Shown here: piece by piece, positions 33,276 through 43,253 of the stretch | Numbering within the stretch: position 1 is the stretch's first letter | Layout of the letters: each line of letters opens with the position of its first letter | Source of the DNA: Brevundimonas sp. SL130 | GTDB taxonomy: Bacteria; Pseudomonadota; Alphaproteobacteria; Caulobacterales; Caulobacteraceae | Length of the DNA stretch: 64,000 bases | Assembly: GCF_026625805.1 (NCBI RefSeq) | Contig: NZ_CP113064.1 | Coordinates: 1,302,001-1,366,000, forward strand | Direction of reading: 5' to 3' | Made by a program: the position numbers and the translations under genes | The notes under the pieces: generated by a model | The model's input: only the letters and a program-made list of their open reading frames with translations | Databases searched by the model: none | What the model was told of the DNA's origin: nothing

Positions 33276-33809
33276 ATGTCCCGTATTGGCAAGAAAACCA
33301 TCGCTGTGCCGAAGGGCGTGACTGTCACGCTCGACGGTCAGACCGTCTCCGTGAAGGGCCCCAAGGGCGAAAGCTCTTGGACCGTCGCCGAGGAAATCGA
33401 AGTCACGCACGAAGGCGACGAGCTGTCGCTGGGCCTGCGCACGGACACGCAACGCGGTCGCGCGATGTGGGGCCTGTCGCGCACCCTGGTCGACAACATG
33501 GTCACCGGCGTCACCACCGGCTTCGAGAAGTCGCTTGAGCTGGTCGGCGTGGGTTACCGCGCCGCGATGAAGGGCGACGCCCTGTCGCTGCAGCTCGGCT
33601 TCTCGCACGAAGTCGATATCGTTCCGCCCGCCGGCGTCAGCTTTGTTGTTCCGAAGCAAACCGAGATCAAGATCTTGGGTTCGGACAAGCAGGCCGTCGG
33701 TCAGATCGCCTCGGTCATCCGCAAGCTGCGTCCGCCTGAGCCTTACAAGGGCAAGGGCGTCCGTTACGCGGGCGAAAAGGTCCGTCGCAAGGAAGGCAAG
33801 AAGAAGTAA
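33276..33809 (+). CDS. rplF: 50S ribosomal protein L6
   Basis: The 177-residue L6, equal in length to E. coli L6, lies near the factor-binding site. It begins [21 protein letters not shown] and contains [21 protein letters not shown] and the signature [25 protein letters not shown]. The ATG lies one base after the rpsH stop. Confidence 0.98.
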   Translation: MSRIGKKTIAVPKGVTVTLDGQTVSVKGPKGESSWTVAEEIEVTHEGDELSLGLRTDTQRGRAMWGLSRTLVDNMVTGVTTGFEKSLELVGVGYRAAMKGDALSLQLGFSHEVDIVPPAGVSFVVPKQTEIKILGSDKQAVGQIASVIRKLRPPEPYKGKGVRYAGEKVRRKEGKKK

Positions 33810-33812
33810 GTC

Positions 33813-34169
33813 ATGGCTCTTTCTCTTCGACAACAAGCCAAGCGCCGCTCGGAGCGCACCCGTCGCCGCCTGAAGGCCGTCGCCAACGGCCGTCTGCGCC
33901 TGTCGGTGTACCGTTCGGACAAGAACATCTCGGCCCAGATCATCGACGACGCCCAAGGCGTGACCGTCGCGTCGGCCTCGTCGCTGGAAGGCGGCAAGGG
34001 CAAGCGCGGTTCGGACACGGCTGCGGCCGCCGCGATCGGCAAGCTGATCGCCGAACGCGCCATCGAGAAGGGCGTCAAGGACGTCGTCTTCGACCGTGGC
34101 GAGTACATCTATCACGGCCGGGTCAAGGCGCTGGCGGAAGCCGCGCGCGAAGCCGGCCTGAACTTCTAA
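33813..34169 (+). CDS. rplR: 50S ribosomal protein L18
   Basis: L18 carries 5S rRNA to the 50S subunit. The 118-residue protein has a basic N-terminus ([19 protein letters not shown]) and the conserved [21 protein letters not shown] and [28 protein letters not shown] stretches. Confidence 0.98.
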   Translation: MALSLRQQAKRRSERTRRRLKAVANGRLRLSVYRSDKNISAQIIDDAQGVTVASASSLEGGKGKRGSDTAAAAAIGKLIAERAIEKGVKDVVFDRGEYIYHGRVKALAEAAREAGLNF

Positions 34170-34181
34170 GGGACGCGAAGC

Positions 34182-34790
34182 ATGGCGCATCAACCCCAGC
34201 GCGGCGGCGGCGGCAACGATCGCAATCGTCGTGACAACCGCAACGGTCCCGCTGTCGATGGTCCGGATTCCGACATCGTCGAGAAGCTGGTCCACATCAA
34301 CCGCGTCGCCGCCACCGTCAAAGGCGGTCGTCGGTTCTCGTTCGCAGCCCTGATGGTCGTCGGCGACGGCAAGGGCCGCGTCGGTTTCGGTCACGGCAAG
34401 GCGCGCGAAGTGCCGGAAGCCATCCGCAAGGCGACCGAAGAAGCCAAGAAGACCATGATCCGCGTTCCGCTGCGCGAGAACCGCACCCTGCACCACGACG
34501 GCAACGGCCGTTGGGGCGCCGGCAAGATCATGATGCGCGCCGCCCCTCCCGGGACCGGCGTCATCGCGGGCGGTCCGATGCGCGCCGTGCTCGAAACCCT
34601 CGGCGTCCAGGACGTCGTGGGCAAGTCGACCGGCTCGTCGAACCCCTACAACATGATCCGCGCGACGTTCGAAGCGCTGAAGGTCCAGTCCTCGCCCCGT
34701 CAAGTCGCGTCCAAGCGCGGCAAGAAGGTCGCGGATCTGATGGGCCGTCGCAACGACGGCGCCTCGGCGCCCGAAGCTGTGGAGTCCTAA
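34182..34790 (+). CDS. rpsE: 30S ribosomal protein S5
   Basis: S5 helps unwind mRNA at the entry channel and affects decoding accuracy. The 202-residue product has the core [40 protein letters not shown] and the C-terminal [19 protein letters not shown]. An Arg/Gly/Asn-rich N-terminal tail of about 25 residues makes it longer than the E. coli protein (167). Confidence 0.98.
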   Translation: MAHQPQRGGGGNDRNRRDNRNGPAVDGPDSDIVEKLVHINRVAATVKGGRRFSFAALMVVGDGKGRVGFGHGKAREVPEAIRKATEEAKKTMIRVPLRENRTLHHDGNGRWGAGKIMMRAAPPGTGVIAGGPMRAVLETLGVQDVVGKSTGSSNPYNMIRATFEALKVQSSPRQVASKRGKKVADLMGRRNDGASAPEAVES

Positions 34791-34792
34791 TC

Positions 34793-34981
34793 ATGGCTGA
34801 GCAAAAGACCGTCACCGTCAAGCAGACCGGCTCGCCGATCCGCCGCAAGAACGACCAGCGCGCCACCCTGGTGGGCCTGGGTCTGAACCGCCTGGGTCGC
34901 GAGTCGACCCTGGAAGACACCCCCTCGGTTCGTGGGATGATCGCCAAGGTCGCCCACCTGACCGAGATCGTCGAAAAGTAA
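34793..34981 (+). CDS. rpmD: 50S ribosomal protein L30
   Basis: The 62-residue L30 reads [21 protein letters not shown], followed by [23 protein letters not shown], the complete family signature. It lies two bases after rpsE. After it the close spacing of the operon breaks: rplO follows only after 165 bases, a gap that contains a palindromic repeat. Confidence 0.97.
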   Translation: MAEQKTVTVKQTGSPIRRKNDQRATLVGLGLNRLGRESTLEDTPSVRGMIAKVAHLTEIVEK

Positions 34982-35020
34982 GACCGGCGGCCGCCTCGGC
35001 GGCTGTCAAAAGTGAAAAGC

Positions 35021-35077
35021 GTTAGTGAGCGAGGAGTGAGCGAGGGCTTGCTTCTCGCTCACTTTTTGCTCACTAGC
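35021..35077. repeat. Palindromic repeat with GTTAGTGAGC arms, copy 2, inside the spc operon
   Basis: The 24-base arms 35021-35044 (GTTAGTGAGCGAGGAGTGAG onward) and 35054-35077 pair with only a few mismatches around a nine-base loop. The sequence is related to the palindrome at 2712-2773. It stands between rpmD and rplO, where ribosomal genes are normally nearly contiguous. It could affect mRNA stability or cause partial termination. Confidence 0.7.
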
Positions 35078-35146
35078 ACTCCTCACGAAATTCAACCGCC
35101 GAGTCCGGACGATGTCCGGGCGCTAGCACCCGAAAGGATCAGGCAT

Positions 35147-35740
35147 ATGAAACTGAACGAAATCCGCGACAACGAAGGCGCGCACAAGAAGCGCATGCGT
35201 GTCGGCCGTGGCCCCGGTTCGGGCAAGGGCAAGACCGCTGGCCGTGGCGTCAAGGGTCAGAAGTCGCGTTCGGGCGTCGCCATCGGCGGCTTCGAAGGCG
35301 GCCAAATGCCGCTGTACATGCGTATGCCTAAGCGTGGCTTCAACAACGCCAACGCTCTGAAGCTGGCCGAAGTGAACCTGTGGCGCCTGCAAGACGCCAT
35401 CGACGACGGCAAGCTGGACGCCAAGTCGGAACTGAAGGGCGACGCCCTGGTCGCCGCCGGCGTGATCCGTCGCGTCAAGGACGGCGTGCGTCTGCTGGGC
35501 ACGGGTGAGCTGAAGCAAGCCCTGAACCTGGTCGTCTGGTCGGCCTCCTCGGGCGCCATCAAGGCCATCGAAGCCGCTGGCGGTTCGGTCGTGCAAGAAC
35601 GCATCGCCGCTGAAGCCAAGGCCGCCGCCCGCATCGAGAAGCGCAACCTGGCCAAGGGCAAGGTTCCGCCCGCCAAGCCGCGTCTGGGCGACGAAAACAA
35701 GATCTCGGCCCGCACCAAGCGCGCCGCCGCCAAGGCCTAA
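35147..35740 (+). CDS. rplO: 50S ribosomal protein L15
   Basis: L15 is a late-assembly protein of the large subunit. The 197-residue product starts [26 protein letters not shown] and has the [30 protein letters not shown] core. It is about 50 residues longer than E. coli L15 because of a basic, Ala/Lys-rich C-terminus. The ATG at 35147 is the family start; an open frame further upstream runs through the palindromic repeat and is not coding. Confidence 0.97.
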   Translation: MKLNEIRDNEGAHKKRMRVGRGPGSGKGKTAGRGVKGQKSRSGVAIGGFEGGQMPLYMRMPKRGFNNANALKLAEVNLWRLQDAIDDGKLDAKSELKGDALVAAGVIRRVKDGVRLLGTGELKQALNLVVWSASSGAIKAIEAAGGSVVQERIAAEAKAAARIEKRNLAKGKVPPAKPRLGDENKISARTKRAAAKA

Positions 35741-35804
35741 GCAACGCGTCGTCGCGGCTGAACTAGGCCGTGGCCTGATTACACCTGCGACGACGAAACA
35801 ACGG

Positions 35805-35831
35805 AAGCGGCCCTCGCATGAGGGCCGCTTT
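35805..35831 (+). terminator. Hairpin between rplO and secY
   Basis: AAGCGGCCCTC-GCAT-GAGGGCCGCTT is an 11-bp perfect stem with only three T residues at its end. It may be a weak terminator or a processing site that lowers secY expression relative to the r-protein genes. Confidence 0.6.
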
Positions 35832-35870
35832 CCGCCTATCTGACGACTCAGTCAGTCGTGGGGACGCATA

Positions 35871-37250
35871 ATGGCTTCGGCCGCAGAACAACTCGCCGCC
35901 AATATGAACATGGGCTCGTTCGCGAAAGCGACCGAGCTGCACAAGCGCCTGCTGTTCACGCTGGGCGCCTTGCTGGTTTATCGCATCGGGACTTACGTTC
36001 CGATCCCGGGCATCAATTCGCAGGCCTTCCTGCAATTCTTCCAAGACCCCTCGGGTCAGCGCGGCATCCTGGACATGTTCAACATGTTCTCGGGCGGCGC
36101 GGTCGAGCGGATGGCCATCTTCGCGCTGAACGTCGCGCCCTATATCTCGGCGTCGATCATCGTGCAGCTGATGGGCACCGTGTATCCGCCCTGGGAGAAG
36201 CTGAAGAAGGAAGGCGGCGAAAGCGGCCGCAAGCAGCTGAACCAGTACACCCGCTATCTGACGGTGTTCCTGGCCCTGGCCCAGTCGCTGGGCATCGCGG
36301 CGGGCCTGAACGCCCAGCCGGGTCTGGTCGACAATCCGGGGATCTTCTTCCTGGTCTCGACCGTCGTGACCCTGACGGGCGGCACCATGTTCCTGATGTG
36401 GCTGGGTGAGCAGGTGACGGCGCGCGGCGTCGGCAACGGCATCTCGCTGATCATCTTCGCCGGCATCGTGGCGGTTCTGCCGTCCACCATCGCCCGGATG
36501 CTGGGCCTGGCCCAGCAGGGTCAGATGTCGGCCTTCGCCCTGTTCTTCATCGCCGTTCTGGCGGTCGTGACCGTGGTCTTCATCGTCTTCATGGAACGGG
36601 CCCAGCGTCGTCTGCTGATCCAGTATCCGAAGCGCCAGGAAGGCAACCGCATGGCCGGGGGCGAGCGTTCGTTCCTGCCGCTGAAGGTCAACACCGCCGG
36701 GGTCATCCCGCCGATCTTCGCCTCGTCGCTGCTTATGCTGCCGACCACGGTGGCCAGCCTGACGGCCAATGCCGATCTGCCCGGCTATATGAGCTGGCTG
36801 CCGCTGGTGACGGCGCAGCTGACGCACGGCCAGCCGTTGTTCATGGCCCTGTACGCGGCCCTGATCATCTTCTTCTGCTTCTTCTACACCTCGATCACCT
36901 TCAACCCGGAGGACACGGCCGAGAACCTGCGCAAGTACGGCGGCTTCCTGCCGGGCATCCGTCCGGGCAAGCGCACGGCCGAGTATCTGGACTATGTCCT
37001 GACCCGTCTGACGGTGATCGGCGCGGCCTATATCACCGCCGTCTGCCTGCTGCCCGAGTTCATGGTCGCCCAGATGGGCAACAGCCTGTACTTCGGCGGA
37101 ACGTCTATCTTGATCGTGGTGTCGGTGACGATGGACACTGTGGCCCAGATCCAGTCCCAACTGCTGGCGCACCAGTACGAGGGCCTGATCAAGAAGGCCA
37201 AGCTGCGCGGTCGCGGCGGTCGTGGCGCGGCCACGCCCGTTCGTCGCTAA
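35871..37250 (+). CDS. secY: Protein translocase subunit SecY
   Basis: SecY is the pore of the SecYEG translocon. The 459-residue protein has ten hydrophobic segments and the family motifs GTYVPIPGIN after helix 1, GGAVERMAIFALNVAPYISASI in helix 2, and GEQVTARGVGNGISLIIFAGI. The C-terminus ends with the usual basic tail (KKAKLRGRGGRG). It lies in the standard place between rplO and adk. Confidence 0.98.
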   Translation: MASAAEQLAANMNMGSFAKATELHKRLLFTLGALLVYRIGTYVPIPGINSQAFLQFFQDPSGQRGILDMFNMFSGGAVERMAIFALNVAPYISASIIVQLMGTVYPPWEKLKKEGGESGRKQLNQYTRYLTVFLALAQSLGIAAGLNAQPGLVDNPGIFFLVSTVVTLTGGTMFLMWLGEQVTARGVGNGISLIIFAGIVAVLPSTIARMLGLAQQGQMSAFALFFIAVLAVVTVVFIVFMERAQRRLLIQYPKRQEGNRMAGGERSFLPLKVNTAGVIPPIFASSLLMLPTTVASLTANADLPGYMSWLPLVTAQLTHGQPLFMALYAALIIFFCFFYTSITFNPEDTAENLRKYGGFLPGIRPGKRTAEYLDYVLTRLTVIGAAYITAVCLLPEFMVAQMGNSLYFGGTSILIVVSVTMDTVAQIQSQLLAHQYEGLIKKAKLRGRGGRGAATPVRR

Positions 37251-37284
37251 GTCCAAGAACAAAGCCTAAGGGGAGGGCCTAAGC

Positions 37285-37845
37285 GTGAACTTGATCCTGT
37301 TCGGACCGCCGGCGGCGGGCAAGGGGACACAGGCCAAGCGGCTGGTCGAAGAGAAGGGCATGGTCCAGCTCTCGACCGGCGACATGCTGCGGGCCGCCAT
37401 CGCCTCGGGCTCGGAACTGGGGCTCAAGGTCAAGGACGTGCTGGCGCGCGGCGATCTGGTGACGGACGAGATCGTCATCGCCCTGATCGAGGACCGCCTG
37501 ACCGAGGCCGAGGCCGCCGGCGGCGCCATCTTCGACGGCTTCCCCCGCACCGTGGCCCAGGCCGAGGCCCTGGACGCCATGCTGGCCAAGCGCGGCGTCC
37601 AGATCGACGCCGTGGTGCGGCTGAAGGTCGATGATTCCGCCCTGCTGGAGCGGATCGCGAAACGCTATGCCGAACAGGGCCGCCCCGACGACAATCCCGA
37701 GACCTTCGTGGTGCGTCTGGAGGCCTACAATCGCAACACCGCCCCGCTGCTTCCCTATTACGAAGCCCAGGGCAAGCTGACCGAGGCGGACGGCATGGGC
37801 TCGATCGAGTCCGTGGCCAAGGCGATCGACGAAGCCCTGGCGTGA
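37285..37845 (+). CDS. adk: Adenylate kinase, short form
   Basis: Adk balances ATP, ADP and AMP. The 186-residue enzyme shows the P-loop GPPAAGKGT (8-16), the AMP-binding STGDMLRAAI and the DGFPRTVAQAEALD motif. The LID domain is the short form, without the zinc-finger-like insertion of the 214-residue E. coli type, as is common in alphaproteobacteria. It follows secY by 34 bases. Confidence 0.97.
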   Translation: MNLILFGPPAAGKGTQAKRLVEEKGMVQLSTGDMLRAAIASGSELGLKVKDVLARGDLVTDEIVIALIEDRLTEAEAAGGAIFDGFPRTVAQAEALDAMLAKRGVQIDAVVRLKVDDSALLERIAKRYAEQGRPDDNPETFVVRLEAYNRNTAPLLPYYEAQGKLTEADGMGSIESVAKAIDEALA

Positions 37846-37875
37846 CCAAACCGGACGTCGGGCGTTAGACGACCG

Positions 37876-38612
37876 ATGCCAGACGCTGAGACCCCTCATG
37901 ACCGAAGGCGCGCCCGCAAACGCTGGCGCGCCTTCGCCGTTTTCGTCGGGGTGGCGGGGGCCGAGCTGGGCCTGGCGCTTCTGCTGGGCCAGGTGAAGGG
38001 CAGGGCGCCCGAGATCGCGGGTGCGCAGCCGCATCCCGTCGACGTCCTGCTGTATGCCCCCCCGCCGCCGATCTCGCTTGAGCCGCCTGCGCCGGAGACC
38101 GGGGGCGCGCCCCGGCCGCGCCGTCCCGCATTCACACGCCCCCGCCGCCGAAACAGGAGCGTCCGCGCGAACTGCCGGCGCCGCCTCGGCCCGCGCCCGA
38201 CCCGGCCCCGGTCGTCGGAATCGCGCCCGCGCCTTCGCCGGCGCCCGGTTTCGGCCAGGGCGGGCAGGGGAGCGGCAGCGGCTCTGGCGTCGGCTCGGGC
38301 TCAGGCCCGGGAAGCGGCGCGGCCGGTCCGCGCCTGCTCACCAGCCCGACCCTGGCCCAGATCCGCGCCAATCACCCGCGCGAGGCCCGCAGCCGCTATG
38401 GACGGGTCGAGCTGTCTTGCCGCATTCGCCTGGACAGCCGGCTGGAGGCCTGTCGCGTGGTCAGCGAAAGCCCCGCCGGCTTCGGCTTCGGCGCGGGCGG
38501 GCTGGCGGTGTCGAGCTATTTCCGATTCCAGCCCGCGACTGAGAACGGCCGTCCCGTCGAGGGGCAGCCGGTGACGGTCGGCATTGACTTCGGCATTCCG
38601 CCTCGGCGTTGA
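37876..38612 (+). pseudogene. TonB-like protein gene disrupted by a frameshift
   Basis: The first frame (from ATG 37876) codes a basic N-terminus, one membrane helix (AFAVFVGVAGAELGLALLLG) and the start of a proline-rich linker. After about 38082 the coherent reading moves to the -1 frame, which codes PPPPKQERPRELPAPP, a Gly/Ser linker, and a TonB C-terminal-like domain (VELSCRIRLDSRLEACRV, then SYFRFQPATENGRPVEG) ending at 38612. The junction is consistent with loss of one base, for example in the GGGGG run at 38101-38105. It is a pseudogene, a sequencing error or, less likely, a frameshifted gene. Confidence 0.75.
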
Positions 38613-38674
38613 ACGGCCTTCGTTGACAGGCCTTTCGGCGCGCCCCTCTATGGGCGGCTCACGGGGGATGTTCG

Positions 38675-41164
38675 ATGATGCGAATGACGACGGCGACGGC
38701 GCTCGCCCTGGTTCTGGCCTGCGGCGCGGCGCCCGCCCTGGCCCTGGCGCCAGCCTCTCCGCCCACCGCCTCGTCCGTCCAGACTATCGACGGTCTGTTC
38801 CCTCTGCAGGTCGATCAGGACAAGGGAACTGTGAAGCTGGAACTGCCGGCCCCGGACGCCGACGGCGTCATGGCGCGGGTCATCCATTTCACCACCCTGC
38901 GGACCGGCGTCGGGTCGGCGGTCACCGGCCTGGACCGCGCCCAGATTGGTCCGACCCATATCCTGGTTTTCCGCAAGATCGGCGATCGCGTCGTCGCCGA
39001 ATACGAGAACCCCGCCTATCGCGCGCCCAACGGCTCGGTCGATGAACAGGCGGCCGCGCGTGACGCCTTCTTGAGCTCGACCGTCTGGTCCGGCGCCATC
39101 GACAGCCGCACCTCGGACGGCGGTGTGGTGGTCGACATCGGCAAGTTCCTGACCTGGGACGCGACCGGCATCGCCGCCGCCCTGAAACAGGCGGGGCAGG
39201 GAACGTTCAAGCCGGTCGCGGATCTGAGCCTGGTCGATGCTTCGGCCGCCAGGGCCTTTCCTGAGAACCTTGAACTAGAGGCGCGCCTGACCTTCTCTTC
39301 GGACGACGCGGGACGCGAGGTGTCGCGCATCGCCCCCGACTCCCGTCTGGTCACCTTCAACGTCCACCACAGTTTCGTGAAACTGCCGGACGACGGCTAT
39401 CAGGCGCGGCCGTTCGATCCACGCACCGGGGCGATGAACCAGGTGGTGGCCGACTTCTCGGCGCCGCTGGATGAGCCCATTGTTTCGCGTCTGGCCAGCC
39501 GCTTCCGGCTGGAGAAGACCGATCCCAAGGCCGCGCGCTCGACCGTGGTCAAGCCGATCATATTCTATGTCGACCGCGCCGCGCCCGAGCCGATCCGTTC
39601 GGCCCTGGTCGAGGGCGCGTTGTGGTGGGCCGACGCCTTTGACAAGGCGGGCTTCATCGACGCCTTCCGCGTCGAGGTTCTGCCCGAGGGCGTGGATCCG
39701 ATGGACGCCCGGTACAATGTCATCAACTGGGTCAATCGCGCGACGCGCAGCTGGTCCTATGGCCAGAGCGTGGTCGATCCGCGCACCGGCGAGATCGTCA
39801 AGGGTTCGGTCCTGCTGGGTTCGCTGCGCGTCCGTCAGGACATGCTGATCTTCGAAGGCCTGGTCGGCGCAGACCGCACCGGTACGGGCGCCCAGGACGA
39901 TCCCCAGCGCGTCGCCCTGGCCCGGATCCGTCAGCTGTCGGCGCACGAGGTCGGCCACGCCATCGGCCTGATGCACAATTTCGCGGCCTCGACCCAGGAG
40001 CGGGCCTCGGTGATGGACTATCCGGTGCCGGTGATCGGGATTGGGGAGGATCAGGCGTTCGACTTCACCCAGGCTTACGGCGTCGGCATGGGGGCGTGGG
40101 ATGATTTCGCCATCGACTGGCTGTACGCGCCCGCCGACGCCGCGACCCTGGACGCCAAGGCGAGGGCAGGGGCCGCGCGGCTGCGCTTCGTCTCTGACGC
40201 TGATGCGCGCGTGCCGTCGATGGGCCAGCCCTGGGGCAGTCTGTGGGACAATGGCGCGGACTCGGTCGCAGAACTAAGCCACCTGATGCAGGTGCGGCGC
40301 ATCGCCCTGGACCGGTTCGGTCTGCGCAACCTGCCGGCCGGATCGCCGGTCAATGATCTGCGACGCCGGCTGGTCCCGATCTATCTGTATCACCGCTACC
40401 AGGTGGACGCGGTGCTGAAGCTGGTTGGGGGGACCGACTACGGCTTCCCCGTCGTCGGTGACGGGCGCGAGGTGGCGACGCCGGTTCCGGCCGCGACTCA
40501 GTCGGCGGCGCTGGACGCCCTGATCGCCACCCTGGATCCGGCCGAGCTGGTCCTGCCCGTGCCGCTGCTGGACCTGCTGGCGCAGCAGCAGTCGGGCGAC
40601 GGCGACATTCAGCACCAGATCGAAGTCTTCCCGGGCGAGACCGGGCGCGGATTCGACGCAGGGGCTGCGGCCGATGTGGCGGCAGAGGTCACCCTGTCGG
40701 GCCTGTTCGCGCCGGAACGTGTCAACCGGCTGGTCGAATCGACCGCCCGCGATCCCCAGGCCCTGGGTCTGCCCGCCGTGCTGGATCGAACCACGACCGC
40801 CGTCTTCAAGCCCGCAGCAGGACGCTTGGCCGAACCGGCGCGTCGGGTTCAGGCCCGATATGTCCTGACCCTGGCCGGGCTGGCGCGCGGCAAGGACCTA
40901 TCCGGCACCGCCGCCGCCCTGATCGACGCCGAACTGGAGACGATCGGCGCCCGCCTGCGGGGCTCGCGCGCCGCCGACCCGGTGCAACGCACGCACGACC
41001 GCTGGCTGAGCGGCCTATTGACCGATCGCGATCGATTGGATCAAGTGTTGAACGATCAACGTCACCCCGTCGCCGTCCCCCCGGGCAGCCCGATCGGCGA
41101 CGTGGATTGCTGGTTGTGCGGGCTCCAGTCGCCGTCATTGCGCTCAGGCGTTGACGCGATGTGA
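38675..41164 (+). CDS. Secreted zinc-dependent metalloprotease
   Basis: The 829-residue protein has a signal peptide (ending near ALALA, residue 24) and the extended zinc motif [13 protein letters not shown] with His424, Glu425, His428 and His434. This HExxHxxGxxH pattern with a DUF5117-like N-terminal half and a long C-terminal helical domain matches the large periplasmic zinc-dependent metalloproteases of Bacteroidetes and Caulobacterales. Its substrate is unknown. It is inserted, with the TonB-like gene before it, between adk and rpsM. Confidence 0.88.
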   Translation: MMRMTTATALALVLACGAAPALALAPASPPTASSVQTIDGLFPLQVDQDKGTVKLELPAPDADGVMARVIHFTTLRTGVGSAVTGLDRAQIGPTHILVFRKIGDRVVAEYENPAYRAPNGSVDEQAAARDAFLSSTVWSGAIDSRTSDGGVVVDIGKFLTWDATGIAAALKQAGQGTFKPVADLSLVDASAARAFPENLELEARLTFSSDDAGREVSRIAPDSRLVTFNVHHSFVKLPDDGYQARPFDPRTGAMNQVVADFSAPLDEPIVSRLASRFRLEKTDPKAARSTVVKPIIFYVDRAAPEPIRSALVEGALWWADAFDKAGFIDAFRVEVLPEGVDPMDARYNVINWVNRATRSWSYGQSVVDPRTGEIVKGSVLLGSLRVRQDMLIFEGLVGADRTGTGAQDDPQRVALARIRQLSAHEVGHAIGLMHNFAASTQERASVMDYPVPVIGIGEDQAFDFTQAYGVGMGAWDDFAIDWLYAPADAATLDAKARAGAARLRFVSDADARVPSMGQPWGSLWDNGADSVAELSHLMQVRRIALDRFGLRNLPAGSPVNDLRRRLVPIYLYHRYQVDAVLKLVGGTDYGFPVVGDGREVATPVPAATQSAALDALIATLDPAELVLPVPLLDLLAQQQSGDGDIQHQIEVFPGETGRGFDAGAAADVAAEVTLSGLFAPERVNRLVESTARDPQALGLPAVLDRTTTAVFKPAAGRLAEPARRVQARYVLTLAGLARGKDLSGTAAALIDAELETIGARLRGSRAADPVQRTHDRWLSGLLTDRDRLDQVLNDQRHPVAVPPGSPIGDVDCWLCGLQSPSLRSGVDAM

Positions 41165-41178
41165 ATCATCTGTATAAG
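41151..41178 (+). promoter_or_regulatory. Promoter of the alpha operon
   Basis: TTGACG (41151-41156) and TATAAG (41173-41178) are 16 bases apart, just overlapping the end of the metalloprotease gene and about 90 bases before rpsM. The near-consensus hexamers fit strong sigma-70-type expression. Confidence 0.7.
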
Positions 41179-41264
41179 GGCGCCTTCCCGCGAAGGGCGC
41201 CACGCTCCTGGTTTGTTAACCGGAGCGTTTGTTGCGTCTGACTAACGCGTATCTGGAGAATTTC

Positions 41265-41633
41265 GTGGCCCGTATTGCTGGCGTCAACATCCCGACCAAC
41301 AAGCGCGTTGAAATCGCGCTTCAGTACATCCATGGCATCGGCCCCGCCGCCGCCAAGGACATCACCGAAAAGGTCGGCATCGAGCCGGCTCGCCGGGTGA
41401 ACCAGCTGACGGACGCCGAAGTCCTGTCGATCCGTGAAACCATCGACAAGGATCACACCGTCGAGGGCGACCTGCGCCGTGAGACGTCGATGAACATCAA
41501 GCGCCTGATGGACTTGGCCTGCTACCGCGGCCTGCGTCACCGTAAGGGCCTGCCGGTCCGCGGTCAGCGCACGCACACCAACGCCCGCACCCGCAAGGGC
41601 CCCGCCAAGCCGATCGCCGGCAAGAAGAAGTAA
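41265..41633 (+). CDS. rpsM: 30S ribosomal protein S13
   Basis: S13 contacts the P-site tRNA and 50S protein L5. The 122-residue product contains [31 protein letters not shown] and the C-terminal [23 protein letters not shown]. It starts with GTG at 41265, with GGAG seven bases upstream. It is the first gene of a separately promoted alpha operon. Confidence 0.97.
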   Translation: MARIAGVNIPTNKRVEIALQYIHGIGPAAAKDITEKVGIEPARRVNQLTDAEVLSIRETIDKDHTVEGDLRRETSMNIKRLMDLACYRGLRHRKGLPVRGQRTHTNARTRKGPAKPIAGKKK

Positions 41634-41642
41634 GACAGACAC

Positions 41643-42032
41643 ATGGCCAAGGAACCGGGTCGCGTAAAGAAGCGCGAGCGCAAGAACATCACCTCGGGCG
41701 TCGCCCACGTGAACGCCAGCTTCAACAACACCATGGTGACCATCACCGACGCGCAAGGAAACGCGATTTCCTGGTCGTCGGCCGGTCACATGGGCTTCAA
41801 GGGCTCGCGTAAGTCGACCCCGTATGCGGCCCAGATGGCCGCTGAAGACGCCGGCAAGAAGGCGCAAGAACACGGCGTGAAGACGCTGGAAGTGAACGTC
41901 TCCGGTCCGGGTTCCGGCCGTGAATCGGCCCTGCGCGCGCTGCAGTCGGTCGGTCTGACGATCACCACCATCCGCGACGTCACCCCGATGCCGCACAACG
42001 GTTGCCGTCCGCCCAAGCGTCGTCGCGTCTAA
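41643..42032 (+). CDS. rpsK: 30S ribosomal protein S11
   Basis: The 129-residue S11, equal in length to E. coli S11, lines the mRNA path near the platform. It shows [22 protein letters not shown] and the signature [16 protein letters not shown], ending [15 protein letters not shown]. Confidence 0.98.
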   Translation: MAKEPGRVKKRERKNITSGVAHVNASFNNTMVTITDAQGNAISWSSAGHMGFKGSRKSTPYAAQMAAEDAGKKAQEHGVKTLEVNVSGPGSGRESALRALQSVGLTITTIRDVTPMPHNGCRPPKRRRV

Positions 42033-42060
42033 GCGACACCGCCTAAAGCACCCCCATCTC

Positions 42061-42103
42061 CGTCGGCTCCACCATGGCCTCGTCGACAAGGCCGGAGCCG
42101 ACG
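42061..42103 (+). promoter_or_regulatory. Strong two-part hairpin upstream of rpoA
   Basis: CGTCGGCTCC (42061-42070) pairs perfectly with GGAGCCGACG (42094-42103), and inside it GGCCT pairs with AGGCC. The structure fills the 91-base gap between rpsK and rpoA. There is no T-run, so control of rpoA translation, mRNA processing or r-protein binding is more likely than termination. Confidence 0.6.
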
Positions 42104-42123
42104 AAACCCGTTCGAGGGACAAA

Positions 42124-43143
42124 ATGATCGAAAGAAACTGGCAAGAGCTGATCCGTCCCGAGAAGCCGCAGATCGAGATCGGTTCCGACGCCCAGCGCAA
42201 GGCGCGCCTGGTGGCCGAACCCCTCGAGCGTGGCTTCGGCGTGACGCTCGGCAACGCGCTTCGTCGCGTTCTGCTGTCCTCGCTGCAAGGCGCGGCTGTC
42301 ACCGCCATCCAGATCGACGGCGTCGTTCATGAATTCTCGTCGCTGGAAGGCGTTCGGGAAGACGTGGTCGACATCGTCCTGAACATCAAGCAACTGGCGC
42401 TGCGCATGCACGCCGAAGGCCCCAAGCGCATGACCCTGCGCGCCACGGGCCCCGGCGTCGTGACGGCCGGCCAGATCGACGTGCCGGCGGACATCGAGGT
42501 TCTGAACCCCGATCACGTCATCTGCACCCTGGACGACGGCGCGTCGGTCCGCATGGAACTGACCGTCCAAAACGGCAAGGGCTATGTGGCCGCCGAGCTG
42601 AACCGTCCGGAAGATGCGCCGATCGGCCTGATCGCCGTCGACGCCCTGTATTCGCCGGTCAAGCGCGTCGCCTATCGCGTCGAGCCGACCCGTCAGGGCC
42701 AGTCGCTGGATTACGACAAGCTGCTGCTGGAAGTCGAAACCAACGGTGCGGTCACGCCGGTTGACGCCGTGGCCTATGCCGCGCGCATCCTGCAAGACCA
42801 GCTTCAGATCTTCATCACCTTCGAAGAGCCCAAGAAGGCTGTCGAGCAGTCGGACGGCAAGCCCGACCTGCCCTTCAACCCGGCCCTGCTGAAGAAGGTG
42901 GACGAGCTGGAGCTGTCGGTCCGTTCGGCCAACTGCCTGAAGAACGACAACATCGTCTACATCGGCGACCTGATCCAGAAGACCGAGGGCGAAATGCTTC
43001 GCACCCCGAACTTCGGCCGCAAGTCGCTGAACGAGATCAAGGAAGTTCTCGCGACGATGGGTCTCAGCCTCGGCATGGATGTGCCGAACTGGCCGCCCGA
43101 AAACATCGAAGACCTGGCCAAGAAGTTCGACGACCAGATCTAA
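42124..43143 (+). CDS. rpoA: RNA polymerase alpha subunit
   Basis: The 339-residue alpha subunit directs polymerase assembly through its N-terminal domain ([22 protein letters not shown]) and contacts UP elements and activators with its C-terminal domain ([22 protein letters not shown], then [12 protein letters not shown]). Length is slightly above E. coli (329). No rpsD gene lies between rpsK and rpoA, unlike in E. coli. Confidence 0.98.
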   Translation: MIERNWQELIRPEKPQIEIGSDAQRKARLVAEPLERGFGVTLGNALRRVLLSSLQGAAVTAIQIDGVVHEFSSLEGVREDVVDIVLNIKQLALRMHAEGPKRMTLRATGPGVVTAGQIDVPADIEVLNPDHVICTLDDGASVRMELTVQNGKGYVAAELNRPEDAPIGLIAVDALYSPVKRVAYRVEPTRQGQSLDYDKLLLEVETNGAVTPVDAVAYAARILQDQLQIFITFEEPKKAVEQSDGKPDLPFNPALLKKVDELELSVRSANCLKNDNIVYIGDLIQKTEGEMLRTPNFGRKSLNEIKEVLATMGLSLGMDVPNWPPENIEDLAKKFDDQI

Positions 43144-43200
43144 GTTCAACCCTCCGCCCGTCTCCTCTCGGGGAGAATGTCGGGGCGGTTAGAAGATTAC

Positions 43201-43235
43201 GAGCCTAGGTCTTCCTCAAGGAAGATACCGGGCTC
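43201..43235 (+). promoter_or_regulatory. Hairpin in the rplQ leader
   Basis: GAGCC/GGCTC form an outer stem, and TCTTCC pairs with GGAAGA around a TCAA loop. It lies 18 bases before the rplQ start in the 110-base gap after rpoA, and could regulate or process the mRNA. Confidence 0.45.
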
Positions 43236-43253
43236 GGAGTAGGAGAGACCCAG

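Noticed and set aside
33210-34703. 497-codon minus-strand frame across rplF, rplR and rpsE
   Set aside because: It overlaps three certain ribosomal protein genes and has no domain or start signal. It is an antisense shadow.
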